Origin: Terfezia claveryi
Lineage: Eukaryota > Ascomycota > Pezizomycetes > Pezizales > Pezizaceae
Length of the DNA: 64,000 bases
Direction of reading: 5' to 3'
Assembly (NCBI GenBank): GCA_015179025.1
Contig: WHUX01000075.1
Coordinates: 124,001 to 188,000 of the forward strand
Shown: piece after piece, positions 11,370 to 24,094 of the stretch
How the letters are laid out: each line of letters starts with the position of its first letter
Numbering within the stretch: position 1 is the first letter of the stretch
Position numbers and translations under genes: made by a program
The notes under the pieces: generated by a model
Told to the model about the DNA's origin: nothing
Databases searched by the model: none
Seen by the model: only the letters and a program-made list of their open reading frames with translations

Positions 11370-14300
11370 AGTAAGGTGGCTTCAGGAGTGGAGAGAAAGT
11401 CGCACTCGTGGAAGGTAAATTTCACGAACTTTTGAGTTTTGGAATGCCAAGATTTATATTTTTGGTGTCCAGGATCTGACGACGGGTCATAAACGACAAA
11501 GTGTATATAGACCTATAGGCCCTCATTAACAGATAGCTACAGCAGTTCCTCAGGTAATAGCTTATTGCATGTTATCGATGCTACAGTGCGCCGAACTGCA
11601 GCCAGTGGTGTGGATGTGAGGTGGTTCAGCAGCGAGATATTTAGGTATTGTTATTGTTGAAATTGGCAGGAAATATTAGTGCTAAGCAGCTGAGATACAA
11701 GCCAGCAGATATAAAAGATTTGTCTAAGGCCATGTGGGACTGTTATCAGTACCTGTCATCCACCCCATCCCCTATGTAGAGCAGGAACCAACCTACACTC
11801 TGAGCCTGATACAGAATAGCTTGGGCATATATGCAAAGGGATTGTTGTTTGCTTTAGCTGCCATGCTGATGGCAAAACTGACGCAAATTGTCTGAAAAAA
11901 AATATTCAGCACTTCAGGGTAATCTCTTCAAAACCCGTGCAAAAATGTAATGTTTGTGGTAGGCTGCACAGCGATTCTAAATTATATTCAATGTCCCGAA
12001 ATGAGGTGGAATATATACATATTTATACTCACCACTGTTATTATATATATATACACCTCATTCCCAGCAATTGAAGTTGTATACATGTATCATATATTTA
12101 CCTCACTGACATGTTTACACCGAGGAAGCAATTTCAAGTGCATTGACTTGTTGGAAGTTATAGCTACCATGTAGTTCAAGCTTACATACTTTACTTTTCA
12201 TCGACGAAACGACTCTTTGCACATACAACAGAATCTAGAAGTAGTGCCTCACGATCAGAAGCAAGTCTTTTTGAATTTGCGGTTCCGGATAATAGTTATC
12301 CAGTATCATGGCTACACACCCTGATGAAAGCAACATATTTGGCTGGCTATTATTTCTCATATGTTTATCCTGCTTGCGAACCAACCCATAGGTTTATGTC
12401 ACCTCCTTTCCCAGATGGGGCAACAAGGCCACCAACCCCACGTAGGGCCAGACTGAATGGGTGGAGTTTATTTAGACTCGCACTTAGTCTTACTAGGAGC
12501 AAGAATTTCATAGTGAATAATCCTGTTTCCAAGGCTTTTGCCGAGTACATTAAAAAAAACCCCTGATTGACCACCGCCCCAGAACGACCACTTACCCTGG
12601 CAACGGCTGTCCAAGCATAATTGAAGAAACACTTTTAGCAATACATGAACTCCTATCCAGCTGTAACCATTTCGCTCAAGCCAATAAATGGTAGCTAACA
12701 GGAGCAAGGTTCATAGCCTCCCTAGGAGCGGTCGGGTTTGAGACTAGGTTCATAGTATCCCCCATTGGTTGATATTTCCCCCTCGTCTCACGGGAGGGGC
12801 CGATTGCCGCCCCCGAGTGTTGCTTGCAACCTAGCCGACTCTAGGGTAGCATGTTAGTCAATGAATGCTAAGGGTATAATGAACATATTGAATGGAACGC
12901 CAATCGATTTGCAGCAAAGCCTTCATGCAACTGTCATGTGTTTCAAGTCCTATTGAAAGTTCTCCTCTCCACATGATGAGTTTGGTCCCAGCTTATGCAT
13001 GGGGCAACTACACTTGTGCGTGCTCATGCCGACATGACCTTCCCCCCTTGTCTGGGTGTATGTTTTAACGAGGAAGGTTTGTTGTCATACATTAAGGTTG
13101 CCTCTGCCGGTTACTTTTCGGGCGGGGATCGAGGGTTCTTGTGACGGATTCTATATATTTGTCTGATGCCGGCGCTTTGGTCGAGGCTCACTCTAGTTGT
13201 CGGTTGACAATCCCTGTTCCAGTCGCTTGATTGGTTTATCGGGCCACACGAGTATACGTAAAGCATGTGTCGTGGTTAGCAACAATGAAGAGCAAATGAG
13301 CAGTGGGTGGCTGCCCTAGATATTTATACTTCATATGCCCCACATAGGGAGGGGTGGGTGACCCGCTGTCTGAAGGTTTGATCTCTGATACGCTGGATGC
13401 ATAATGTTAGGCACGGTACTGCAGTGCTTACAACTTCCATTAGTTAGATTCTGACACTGAGAGGTTTTCTGAATAGGAGATGAGGTTTACACTCATGTTT
13501 TTCTGTTACAACGTTCTGACTACATTTTTCCGTCATTACACACAACTTTGCTCAACAGTGGAGCATTCATCCGAGTCATAACAAATCGTTGAAGGGCAAG
13601 GGTCTATCTTCTCATCTGAAATGATAATCCTGTTACTAACTTGCTAAGAATATAAGCTATACAACAGATATGTTCCTGAAGGCGAGGGTTTCTCAAGAGA
13701 GTAAGGTTGGCTGTGGCCCTCAGAGTGGTACCGGGTAGGGTGGTGGAGTGGTTGCTTGAAGGGGTCAAGCTACGGAGAGAGGTTGAGCTTTTCTGAGAAA
13801 ACGGAAGATAAGGTGGGGAAAACGGAGGTGACAGTGAAGGAATGGAAGACCTCTAAGGGGGAAGGGGGAAGGGCCATGGTGGGAGTGAGAATATGGGAAT
13901 TGATCCTTTCCTGGATGAGTATTGTTACCTCCGAACAATTTGGCTTCGCCCTGATATAAAGAAGCAGCTGGATAAGACGGTGAAGAAGAATTGAGGCATT
14001 GTGAGGGCAGCGCTGAGGTAGCAAAGGGAGTGGAGGAACTGGAGGTTGATAAAAAGGGTATTGAAGGAATAGTGGAGGTTGGAGATTATCATGGCTCACG
14101 ACCTCCAGAACATCGATCAAGGGGTTGGCTGAACTCAGAGGAATGGGAGGGGAAATGAGGGACATGAGACGGACCTGGGCTCCATGTTTTGGCAGCGTTA
14201 TCTTACACTGAAAGGACGAAACAGAGATAGTATAATGCCCTGATTACGTCTTGCAAATACTTGTTCTCTAGCAGACATCCACAATGAAACGTAGAAATTC

Positions 14301-15661
14301 CTCAGTTACTATAGACTCCATAATTGTAAGTACTAAGTACTGAAGTGTAGTCTGGAACGCAGGAAGGCTGTGTATGGCCCATTCCAGAGGTTGTCCCATT
14401 GTTTTCAGGGGATTAGCGGGCATCAAGAGGAGGAGTCCGATTGTTTATAATTTTAAGTAATTCTCAATTACGGCCACAAATACTTGCACTAGCATATCTA
14501 GATGGGTTGTCCTGTACGTGTAGTCTCGGGTATTCTCACATCAACTTCAGTTTCCCAGGTATCTTAACTGCAACTGTTCATCTGTATCTATGAAGCGCCT
14601 TTACTTTGGCGGACTGACTCATTGATAACCCCCATACCCAGCAACTCCACCCATCATCTCATCGTAACAACGAAAAGTGAAAATGTTTCACCGCCCGAAC
14701 CAAATGAAACCCATTCACTCGGCAAACAAGCAGCCAGTAGCATATTGAACAGTCAAGCAAGCGAAAAAGACCACATTCACTAACCAAAGTAGATCACGGA
14801 GGGTGAGGAATCTTCAAAGGAAAAAACGTTACGGCAGGGAAATCAGAGGGACAGGGACCTTAACCACACTCAACGGGCCTTCCACCCATCAATTTGAATT
14901 ATTTTAATATTCTTAATTTATTCTATCCATTTGGATTTCGAATCGCGAACTTTTGGCCGTTTTCGCCGTCTGTTGCAGCGTCGGCCCACGCGTGCTGATT
15001 CGCTGGCACCCTTACCCTTTCAGCGTGGGCGAACGAAAGCTTTGGCGACCACTCGGTGCTCTCGCCTCATCGGCTTTCACCCGCCTCCTTTTCCGACCAC
15101 ATCCAACCTTAACCCTTTTTTCCTTCTCACGGCCGCCTGGATCCTTCAACCTCCTACCCTCTTTCCACCCCTGACTGATCGCAACCTCTCTCCCCGTGCC
15201 TGGCCTTTCCCCTCACTCCAAGAAGAAAAGTATACGCATCCTTCAGCTGCAGCCCCAGCAGCAGTAGCCCCCTCTTACTCACTCTCTTCGGCGGACTGGA
15301 GTCGCCAGCGGCACGAAAGGTTCCCCCCACCATCAACCCCTCACCATTGTTTCCCCTAAATTCTGGTTACGAGATTTATGCTTCACGCTTCACGAAAACA
15401 CAAATTCGATACACGAGTACGACTTAAAGCCAAGATTCACGTTTGTACCTGATATTTGCATCATATTAGAAGAAGTGCATCTTCATTTTCAATATTCGCA
15501 GCGAGCTTGAGTTGAGATATTTGCCCCAAGTGGAGAATTGGATTTTTTTGTTTTTGAATATCTGGAGATAGCCATAGTAGCTAGAAGGAAGAACATACCC
15601 TGAGGAATTTTTCCAGCATCCTTTTCCAACAGGTACCAACAATTTTTTGCGACTAGTCGAG
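11370..15661. other. 4.3-kb gene-poor intergenic region
   Basis: No gene could be supported. The first part is AT-rich (TA dinucleotide runs near 12040-12055). Two ATG-initiated small frames exist, at 12324-12566 (+, 80 aa) and 13770-14165 (-, 131 aa), but neither shows a domain, family resemblance or splice partners. The last 700 bp, from about 14930, is pyrimidine-rich on the plus strand and probably holds the promoter and 5' UTR of the RRM gene. No tRNA box B or hairpin of note was seen. Confidence 0.5.
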
Positions 15662-17669
15662 ATGGCAAGCCCTCATCATCATCACCATGACTATTATGAA
15701 TCCATCGGGTCCGCACGTTCTCCCGGTGGAATCCAGCACCAACAGTCCCACCCCTCCTTGCATCGTGCACAGTCCAGACATTTCGAGACATTCACGGCAG
15801 GTGGACTTTACACCGCGGAGGATCATGCAGCTAGATATGACACCAACCGATTTGAATCGAGGCTGGTCTCGAATTACCCCCCTTATGAAGCTTCTGGTGC
15901 ACAAACGTGGAACCCCGGTAATTTCAACGCCGCAACAATGGTGGGCTTAGGCAGCGCAACGGGCCGGATTAAGACTCCGTCGAGACAGAGAGCAGCTTTA
16001 CCTTCTGTAAGTTGTTCCTGCCCTGTATGAATATTGGTTCGATGAAGTGCTTACCATTGCACAGACTTGGATGGAGCAAGCACCCATATTACCAACGGTG
16101 ACACCTATGCCCGGATTGGGCAACGTGCCTTTGGGAACTTCCCCTATGCGCACCGAAACGGTCAACTCCGACCCTGACGAAGAGCTCATCCCTACTGCTA
16201 TTGTCATTAAGAATATTCCTTTTGCAGTTAAGAAGGAACAGTTAGTTCAGTTGATGACGGACCTCCAATTACCTCTACCGTATGCCTTCAACTACCATTT
16301 CGATAATGGTGTATTCCGAGGATTGGCATTCGCCAATTTCACGACCCCAGAGGAAACTGCGATTGTTATTGAGGCGTTGAATCATTTTGACCTTCAAGGG
16401 AGGAAACTAAGGGTCGAGTATAAGAAAATGCTTCCCTTGGTGGAGCGAGAGCGAATCGAGCGCGAGAAGAGAGAACGTAGAGGCCAGCTGGAGGAGCAGC
16501 ATAGACCTGTGCCGGTTAATCAGTTGGCACAGCCATCTATCTTACCAGCTACATCTCCTACACCCAGTGCTGCCAGGGTGAAGCCAGGTACCATCCTTAA
16601 ATCATGGTCAAGCATGATGGAGCTAGGATATAACGCGAACTTGGTTTCTAACCAAAAGGTATCTATAGATGTTGACCTAAATGATCCTCAGACCCTCCAA
16701 TTCTATTCTCAGCTGCTTTTGTTCAGAGATGATGCTTCTAGGGAAGCGTTGATTTTCCCGCCTACTCTAACTCCTCAACAACGTCGGACCGTCCATACTT
16801 TGGCGCACCATATGGGATTGGCGCATGTGTCAAGGGGAAGTGGAGAACAACGTCAGGTCCAGGTCTTCCGTGCTCCCCCAGGCTCGGCACCTGCGATCAG
16901 TCCCTCGACCATTCCTACAGTTCATCCAGTTGAATCCCAGCAACGCCGAACCTTGGCTAGAGCGACAACAATGGATTTCAGTGATGCTCGATCTGAAGGT
17001 GCTGGTATATACTCAACTATTGGTCGATCAGCCCATGCTCTCCTGGATATCCCGGCGTCTCCATCTAGCCGCAATGACCTGCAGTCACGTCAGAATCTTA
17101 GGGCAGCCAAGTCATTTGCTGATTTACGATCCTATACACCATCGCCTGTCCCATCTTCTGCGAGTTTTCCTGCAACCCTAAGCGCAGGAATCTCGCGATA
17201 CACCAGTGATTATGGGAGCGTGTCGACGGCTACCCCAAGCCTCACACCGACGGCAACTGGGAATTCTATGTCCCCCTCAAACCCTAGTGAGTCTTTACTT
17301 GTCAACGGCCTTGCTGGAGTCTCGCTTACGACCTCCTTGGGTGGTAATCTCGGTATCGGAGCCAGTTTAAGAGAAGCCCGAGATCCACGACTAGCAATGG
17401 AACGGGAACAGCGAGAACGAGAGCGTGAGAGCCAGAACAGCGTCAATACTGGACATTCAGGAGGGACCACTAGGTCATATGCGGGTTATAGCGTTGATGA
17501 TTCACCAACACAACAAAGCAACAGAGGCGGGCAAGTTATACCACTTAGACAACCACGGGGACCGGACTCAGAACGGGGAGTTGGTTTTGGCAGGAATAGA
17601 CAACAAAGCCACCGAACAAATAGTGGGGAGCTCGATGTACAATCTGGCGTAGAGATTGTGGTCGAGTGA
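15662..17669 (+). CDS. RRM plus R3H-like RNA-binding protein (Pin4/Cip1-Cip2 type), two exons
   Basis: Probable cytoplasmic mRNA-binding regulator. Exons are 15662-16006 and 16065-17669; the 58-nt intron has GTAAGT...CTTACC...ACAG signals. The product is 649 residues. The RRM spans about 159-236, with RNP2 IVIKNIPF and RNP1 FRGLAFANF. A segment at about 325-385 (RREALIF-like helix, TVHTLAHHMGLAHVSRG) resembles an R3H single-strand nucleic-acid-binding domain. The arrangement of N-terminal disorder, RRM, R3H and a long S/P-rich tail matches fungal proteins related to yeast Pin4/Mdt1 and fission yeast Cip1/Cip2, which act in cell-cycle and stress responses. The start ATG is followed by a His-rich stretch (MASPHHHHH). 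The R3H call is weaker than the RRM call. Confidence 0.82.
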
Positions 17670-20600
17670 AGAAAAGCGGACTCCGGAATGGGTATCATGT
17701 GTTGAGGTTTCCTTTTTCCTATTTTCTTTTAGTATCCTTTTTATTTTTGATTCGTACGGGATCGCATTCATGATGATGATATCAACGATGAACGAACGAC
17801 GACGATTTGTTATGGTTTCACAAAAGCAAGAAGGGAGCGGGTGCTGTACCTTTTTATGATTCCTGTCCTTCCATCTGTTAACGGAACTCGATATGTCTGA
17901 ATGCAAATTGGATGGACGCAATTGTTGGGTGCTTCTCATCCATTTTGGGCCCAAGATATCGTTTGTCTATTTCACATGGCTTTATGAATTGTGGATTGGC
18001 GCTTCTTATATTTTTCTTTTCCATCAGCCACAAGGATTGATTGGAGATGCGCGATTGCCCGTATCCTGACTCCTGAGCCCTGACTTTTTGGTTTATCTAC
18101 TGTGCATTTGGTAAGTCCGGGCCTAAGTTCTGTGTTTCCTCCCTCTCGCACCGTCAATGTGAGGGCGGGTTGGTGAGGAGTTGGGGGAAATGAGGGCGCT
18201 ACGTCTATCTCGGGTTGTCATGGTTGTCATTTTCGTTTGTCGCGTTTGACTTTAACATCTACTTCGTTATATTATTCATCAATCATCCTCACTCAACACC
18301 CATCTAGAAAGGCGAAACTGTGTACTAGACGGGAGATTCGCAAGAGGCAAAGAGCATCAATAGGGCGGGCGGTAGGGGTTGGGAAAAGAGTTAATTGAAA
18401 TTCAGATAGAAACATTCCGTTGTTTATGTACTTGTTAATCTTCCTTGTTATTCCTACACAAGTATTTTTATCCCGTTGGTTTCATATTTGTTCTCGTGCC
18501 CATATTTGTATCAATATCTTCCTGCTGTGGCCCTCATCAATAATGCGAAGTAGCATCCACCATAAACCTCCACTGACACTTTCGTCTAGGGCCCGGTCTC
18601 ATTTGTCCATGCTGTTTTCGAACTGACATCACGGGCCTACTATTCCATCTAGTCTCGTCACAGAGATTCTTTAGGTCAGACTGCCAAACAAAACAGGTTG
18701 AGGTTCGTTGCCAGAATATACTAAATTGCAATTTCGATGTCTCCTTAATCATGAGTGCTTAGATTTTTTTGCATTACGATATCAATTTTGTTCTACTGCT
18801 AGTGCCACTATTTCACTATTTCCGCCTGAGCTTCCAACTGTGCCTCTGGTGATTTTTTGCATTCACTAACATAAATGCGAGCGTAATTCTTCCTGATCCC
18901 CGAAACCCATGTATATACATATAATTCCTAAAATAAATACTAACCAACTCAGGTGGTATATGGAGCATTAGCAACAATCCCATCGCACTCATATTGGCAA
19001 GCCTTTGTGTAGTGAATGTTCCTAACCGAAAATATCAGGTATTAGAGTCCCCTTCACGAAGTCCCTTAAAATGCTAAGAGGTCAAAAGCACACACAGTCC
19101 ATAATTTCAGGGCTAGTTATCGAGATACCATAAGTAACATCGGGCTAGTTGGTTGAGCTCATGTAAACTGTGGAGTTTAATTAGCTAGTGCATATTCTAC
19201 TGCTACAGCTTTCATTGGTGTATGAGCAGGACAAACTCTTATTAATATGATTCCGGGGTTTAAGTTCACTGCTGGATCAAATTCCCGTGACATTTACCCC
19301 AACCCACTTTACGGATACAGGTCATGGTCGTTGGAGACCCTAAACATTAACTCGGAGATCGTGTGGCTGCCAGCCACTGTGGAGAGTTGCTTTTGAACGT
19401 CGTTCGATAGCTTCTAATAGGTGAAGTCAGCTCGAATATCGTTTCATCAAGGCGCCTATGGCTTCACTTCCAATGATCCTTCTTATCTTGTTATCCAAAT
19501 TCCACACGCGCTTTGTGGGTGGTGTGAGTGACTTGGACTGCAGGAAGAGACCCTCTCAACATGGACCACCCGGAGTGCAGCCCTGAAATTACCAGACTAC
19601 CCTGAAATCACCCATATTGCTCGTTGATAATTTGATAACTTGATAACGATCCGTTAAAGAACCAGACTAGGCCTTGGCCGTTTTGGTCCAATCCCTACGA
19701 GAGGCCGGTGCCCGCCAGACTACTAGGTACGTACGATAACACGCCGTGTATAATCCCAAGGGCACAACACCCTCCATAGGAGGAATATAACTTTCCCCGA
19801 ATAAACAGCCCTGGGTCATAGTCGCAATTCCACTGCTCTTCATTCTCTATTTCCCTTCTCAGATTTCCCCTAATCGACCTAACTCTTAATACTAGCTTCA
19901 GCACTGATTTATCCATCAAATGATTACCCCCACTAGTAAAATTTCGGGATGTTAGAGTCGTTGGAGATTGCTGGAACTTGGCTTCAGGGAGAAGGGAAGC
20001 TGATCTTTGGGGAACAATGTGAGGACTTGATGGGTGGTGTATTTTGTTTTTGTGGGTAGTAACATAAGTATGTGAGGCATCACCGACAGTAGTCTCGATC
20101 CCAACCAGACTATCTCGATCCCTACTTCATGAATTGATAGCTCTAAAGTACTAGATACCGGTATAACGTGACCTGACGAGCATACGTTGTTTACCGAAGG
20201 GCTAGTGCACTTAGTAATTTGGTTCACAATACTTATTTTGGAAGTCGAGGTTTTCCTATTGGAGTAATTGGCAGATTCTAAGTCCAAGTCCATAGCAGAT
20301 TCATCTTCCCCGTGGAGTTGGCCAATGAGCCTTGTGGCCATAGTCTCAATCAGACCCTCGTAGAGGTGTGGCCAAGGCGCTACTTAAGTGATCTTGAAAT
20401 TCTTGGTACGGAATAATTTTTGAATTGATGACCCCCGTCTAATACAATATTACTGTAGGCCACAATAATAGTGCTTAATCCTCTTAACCGTAATATGCTC
20501 CTTGGTTTGAGAACACTTGCTACTTGACATTCTTCTAGATGGTCCTCCATCCATGTGTTACCGGTACAGACTGTGGAGCGTCCATCTCTAATACATTTAG

Positions 20601-21412
20601 TCTGGTTGACAATACATTGTGTTGAGAATTATTCGAGAAGGGTAGTTAGGATATCTTCTAGCTGGGTATGCATATTATACACTGATCACTGCCAATTATA
20701 TCTTGGGGTCCAAACCAATTAGGACCAGAGAACTAGACACCTATATTCAACATCTTCCCATCACAATAATCCTCACTTTTTGGTAGTCTGAAATCTGGGG
20801 TCGTGCCATAGAATATTAGCCTTTTGATTCCAGGAGCCGAACCCGAACAGGTAGTCCAAAAACAACAGAAGCGGGCTTGCACCCGCCAACACTATGGAGC
20901 CACCCCGCTTACCAAACTGGGCCAAAGTTGCCAAGGAGGACAAAAAGAACATATTGCGATACAACCGCAAAACAAATACAAGCGCATTACAGTGTATTGC
21001 AGCGTAATAACAAACGTATTTCGCCGGTTTGCTGATTAACGTACAAAGTCTGCGGGTAGAGATCCAGATCATACAAGATTCTCTCTGTGTGAGAAGTCTG
21101 GTGTTGCTGAGGCCAGGGTCCTCAGCCGAATACTTTACTTAGGGTACATCACGGTAATCTGGCATCAGTCGGGTCCTTGGTTTTGTCTGCAAGTGGATAT
21201 ATTTTAGTCAACTATTGGATGCACAACAGTTCACAACCCCTTTAGCAACAACTTTGTTCAGCAAAACTTCATTATCTCACCTTAGTTCATATAAACAGCG
21301 TCAGTTCTCTGCACGCCAGACCACACACGTCACTCGTCTCGATCGCACGTTCAATCTTACCTGCTTTTACCGCCTCAACACCTCGGGAACGGAGCAAGAG
21401 CGTCACCCTGCC
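17670..21412. other. 3.7-kb intergenic region between the RRM and striatin genes
   Basis: No gene with recognisable content. One ATG-initiated minus-strand frame (19952-20341, 129 aa) lacks any domain. Partial copies of the dispersed TAGTCTGG motif occur at 19660-19669, 20101-20112 and 20598-20611. The last 200 bp is the likely striatin promoter and 5' UTR. Confidence 0.5.
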
Positions 21413-24094
21413 ATGGCATGGCAATCGCCTTCTGCACACAACCCTCAAGATGGTAGCGGGCAAGGTGGAAACAATGGAGCGAGTCAAGGGCAAGGTGGGC
21501 CCCAAACTCTCGGGACAGAGTACACTCTGCAGGGTACAGATTGCCCAGATCTATACCATTTGACAATACGAGCACTGGCTAATTTTCGGCTCCCGGATAT
21601 GCTTTAGGTGTGATGCGATTCTTGCAAACGGAGTGGCACCGTCACGAACGAGATCGAAACTCTTGGGAGATTGAGCGGGCAGAAATGAAAGCGAGGATAG
21701 CGAAACTCGAGGGAGAAAACAGAGCTTCAAAAAGGTTACAGCAAGGGTCTGAAGCGAGGATAAAGATGCTTGAGATGGCCTTGAAAAGAGAGAGGTGCGT
21801 TATAATCACACGAAGGCGGCCACACGCAGCCCCATCATTGCCGCGGGGTGGTGGGGCAGATTGCGCTATCTCAGGCATGGTCTAACACTGGAAAATACGC
21901 AGATTAAGCAAGCAAGATCCCACAGGTAAAGCACAAGGCGATAGCTCGGAACCAATACCCTCGAAACGTATGATAGCAATTCAGATATCCCTTTGCCGTC
22001 TTGTATTCATTTAACGAGGAAATAGAAAATGTTACTACAAGCGCTTTGCACCCTTCGAACCAGGTCAACCCCTACAAGGCCGAAGAAGCACGGACCAAGA
22101 GTAGGATGTATCTGGCGAAATGCCTTCAGGAAATAACATACCTCTTGACCCCACCCAATCATCCCGCTCCTCAACAAACAATACCTAATTTAGATCCAAA
22201 CCTTGCCCTCCAGCAGCAAGCAAACCAACAACTTGCGCTGGACCACATGCTCGCTCAACAGCTGCAACAACATCAGCAACAAGCCCCACTTTCGTCAACC
22301 TACCAGCAACCACCTGAGCATCACAATCAGTCTCAACCACCCAACTCTCAAAGCCCTTTCACCGCGACCTCTAAGCAGTTTTTCGGTCAGACCCGAGAAG
22401 ATGATCGCCCACATAGTATTCCCAATCAGCAGCAAACAGGCTTGCAATCTGATGCAGCAGAAAATGCATCCAACAAGCTCCAACAGTACAATGCCCATAG
22501 ACGAGGGGCTTCAACCACTGATAGTAGCAACCTATTTAACTCTTCCTCTGACTCTTCTAAGGATTCTGACGGTTGGGATTTTGACGAATTATCTGAGGTT
22601 CCAAGTTTCAATAATAAGCAGACAACACCCTCAGATGAAGTGAATTTATGGAGTGGCAGGGCCCATTCTTCTGCTAAGAGTGGGAATTTACGGATAGGGT
22701 CACGGGGAAGGAAGAATTCCATGTCAAGGCGGATGAGCGCTCAGGAGGCTAGGGATTATGCTGGATCTATTTCCGGATCTAAAGGTGGTGATGCTGGAAA
22801 CTTCAAGGTCCGCTTTGCTCTGCGAGGGCATCTAGACGTTGTTCGTGCGGTTGTTTTCACTGGTGGTGGTAGTCCTGCCGAACCGGAAATATGTACAGCT
22901 GGGGATGACGGTGTCTTGAAGAGATGGTATCTACCTGGAATATTCGGAATTCATGCTGGCATAGATGTGGATGTGACTAGTCACTTTACACACAGAGGGC
23001 ATTCAGGCATAGTCACATGCTTAGCCGCTTGTCCCCCTGCAGATAGCAGTGGGAATGGAGATGGATGGATTTTCTCCGGGGGCCAGGACTCTACTATTAA
23101 GGTCTGGGAGAGGGGCAGAGTGGAGGCGAAAGCTACGCTCGTCGGGCACACCGACGCTGTGTGGTCTATTTGCGTTTTACCTGCCTCAGGAGATGGTGGG
23201 TTCGAGCGGCTCCTACTGGCTAGTGGAGCTGCTGATGGGACAGTGAAGATATGGTCTTTTACCCCAAGGCAAAACTCAACGTCCTCCACCGTTTCCTCCG
23301 CTAGCAACAGCATACGAGGCTCATCTTATCTCCAGAGTGGAGGAATAGGCGATTTGTCAAATTCACACAGTTTAAGTGCACCTTTCAGCTACTCTCTTAT
23401 ATCGACGATTACTCGTTCGGGTGTTAATGCTTCACCGACATGTATTACTCCGCTCTCCATAACGGGAGAGAATTTCATTGTATCTTACGACGATGCTGCT
23501 ATCATAATATACGATACTGCATCCGGGGAAGAAATAAGCACAATGGCAAGTTCAGAGACTTATGATGGAACGAAGGCTACAGGGGTGAATGCCGTAGTTG
23601 CTACAATCATGACTCTACAACAGGGTAGCCATAGTAGTAACAGCGCGGAGGGACACACTGCTGGCGTTGAAGAGGAGAATGTTTTACCTGGTGCCACTGG
23701 TTTGAAGGGCGGTGTACAAGGCGTGGTGATATCTGGCCATGAGGATAGGTATATAAGATTTTACGATGCCAATAGTGGTGAGCTCATCTAAACTCCCATT
23801 TTCAAGCCTCATAATTCTAATATATTAGTCACAGGTCAATGCACATACACAATGCTTGCCCACCCTGAAGCAATTGCATCTCTTGCTCTATCCCCCGACG
23901 GTAGAGAGCTAGTCTCTGGTGGTCACGATGCCAGTCTTCGATTCTGGAGCATGGAGAGGAGATCGTGTATTAAAGAAATGAGCACACATAGGTTAATGCG
24001 GGGGGAGGGAGTCTGTACAGTAATTTGGAGTGCGGATGGTAGATGGGTCGTCAGCGGAGGTGGTGATGGCGTCGTGAAGGTATACAGTAGATAG
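21413..24094 (+). CDS. Striatin (Pro11/StrA-like), scaffold of the STRIPAK complex, five exons
   Basis: Striatins scaffold the STRIPAK phosphatase-kinase complex, which controls hyphal fusion and fruiting-body development in ascomycetes. Exons are 21413-21533, 21608-21794, 21903-21967, 22026-23777 and 23835-24094, with four introns of 57-108 nt and consistent phases, giving 794 residues. The N-terminal striatin domain begins at [18 protein letters not shown] and runs into a coiled coil (about 36-100) that binds caveolin-like and PP2A partners in the family. The [13 protein letters not shown] segment follows. After a Q-rich disordered linker come about six or seven WD40 repeats (about 310-794), including [14 protein letters not shown] and [12 protein letters not shown]. 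In frame, exon 4 runs into a stop just past the true donor at 23778; the last WD repeats are restored by splicing. Confidence 0.93.

Noticed and set aside
12776..12802. CCCCTC...GAGGGG hairpin considered as a terminator or small RNA
   Set aside because: A short 6-bp stem in noncoding DNA without a neighbouring gene end; chance is sufficient.
14931..15359. 142-aa plus-strand frame upstream of the RRM gene
   Set aside because: Pyrimidine-rich, low-complexity composition, no ATG-specific context or domain. It fits the promoter and 5' UTR better.
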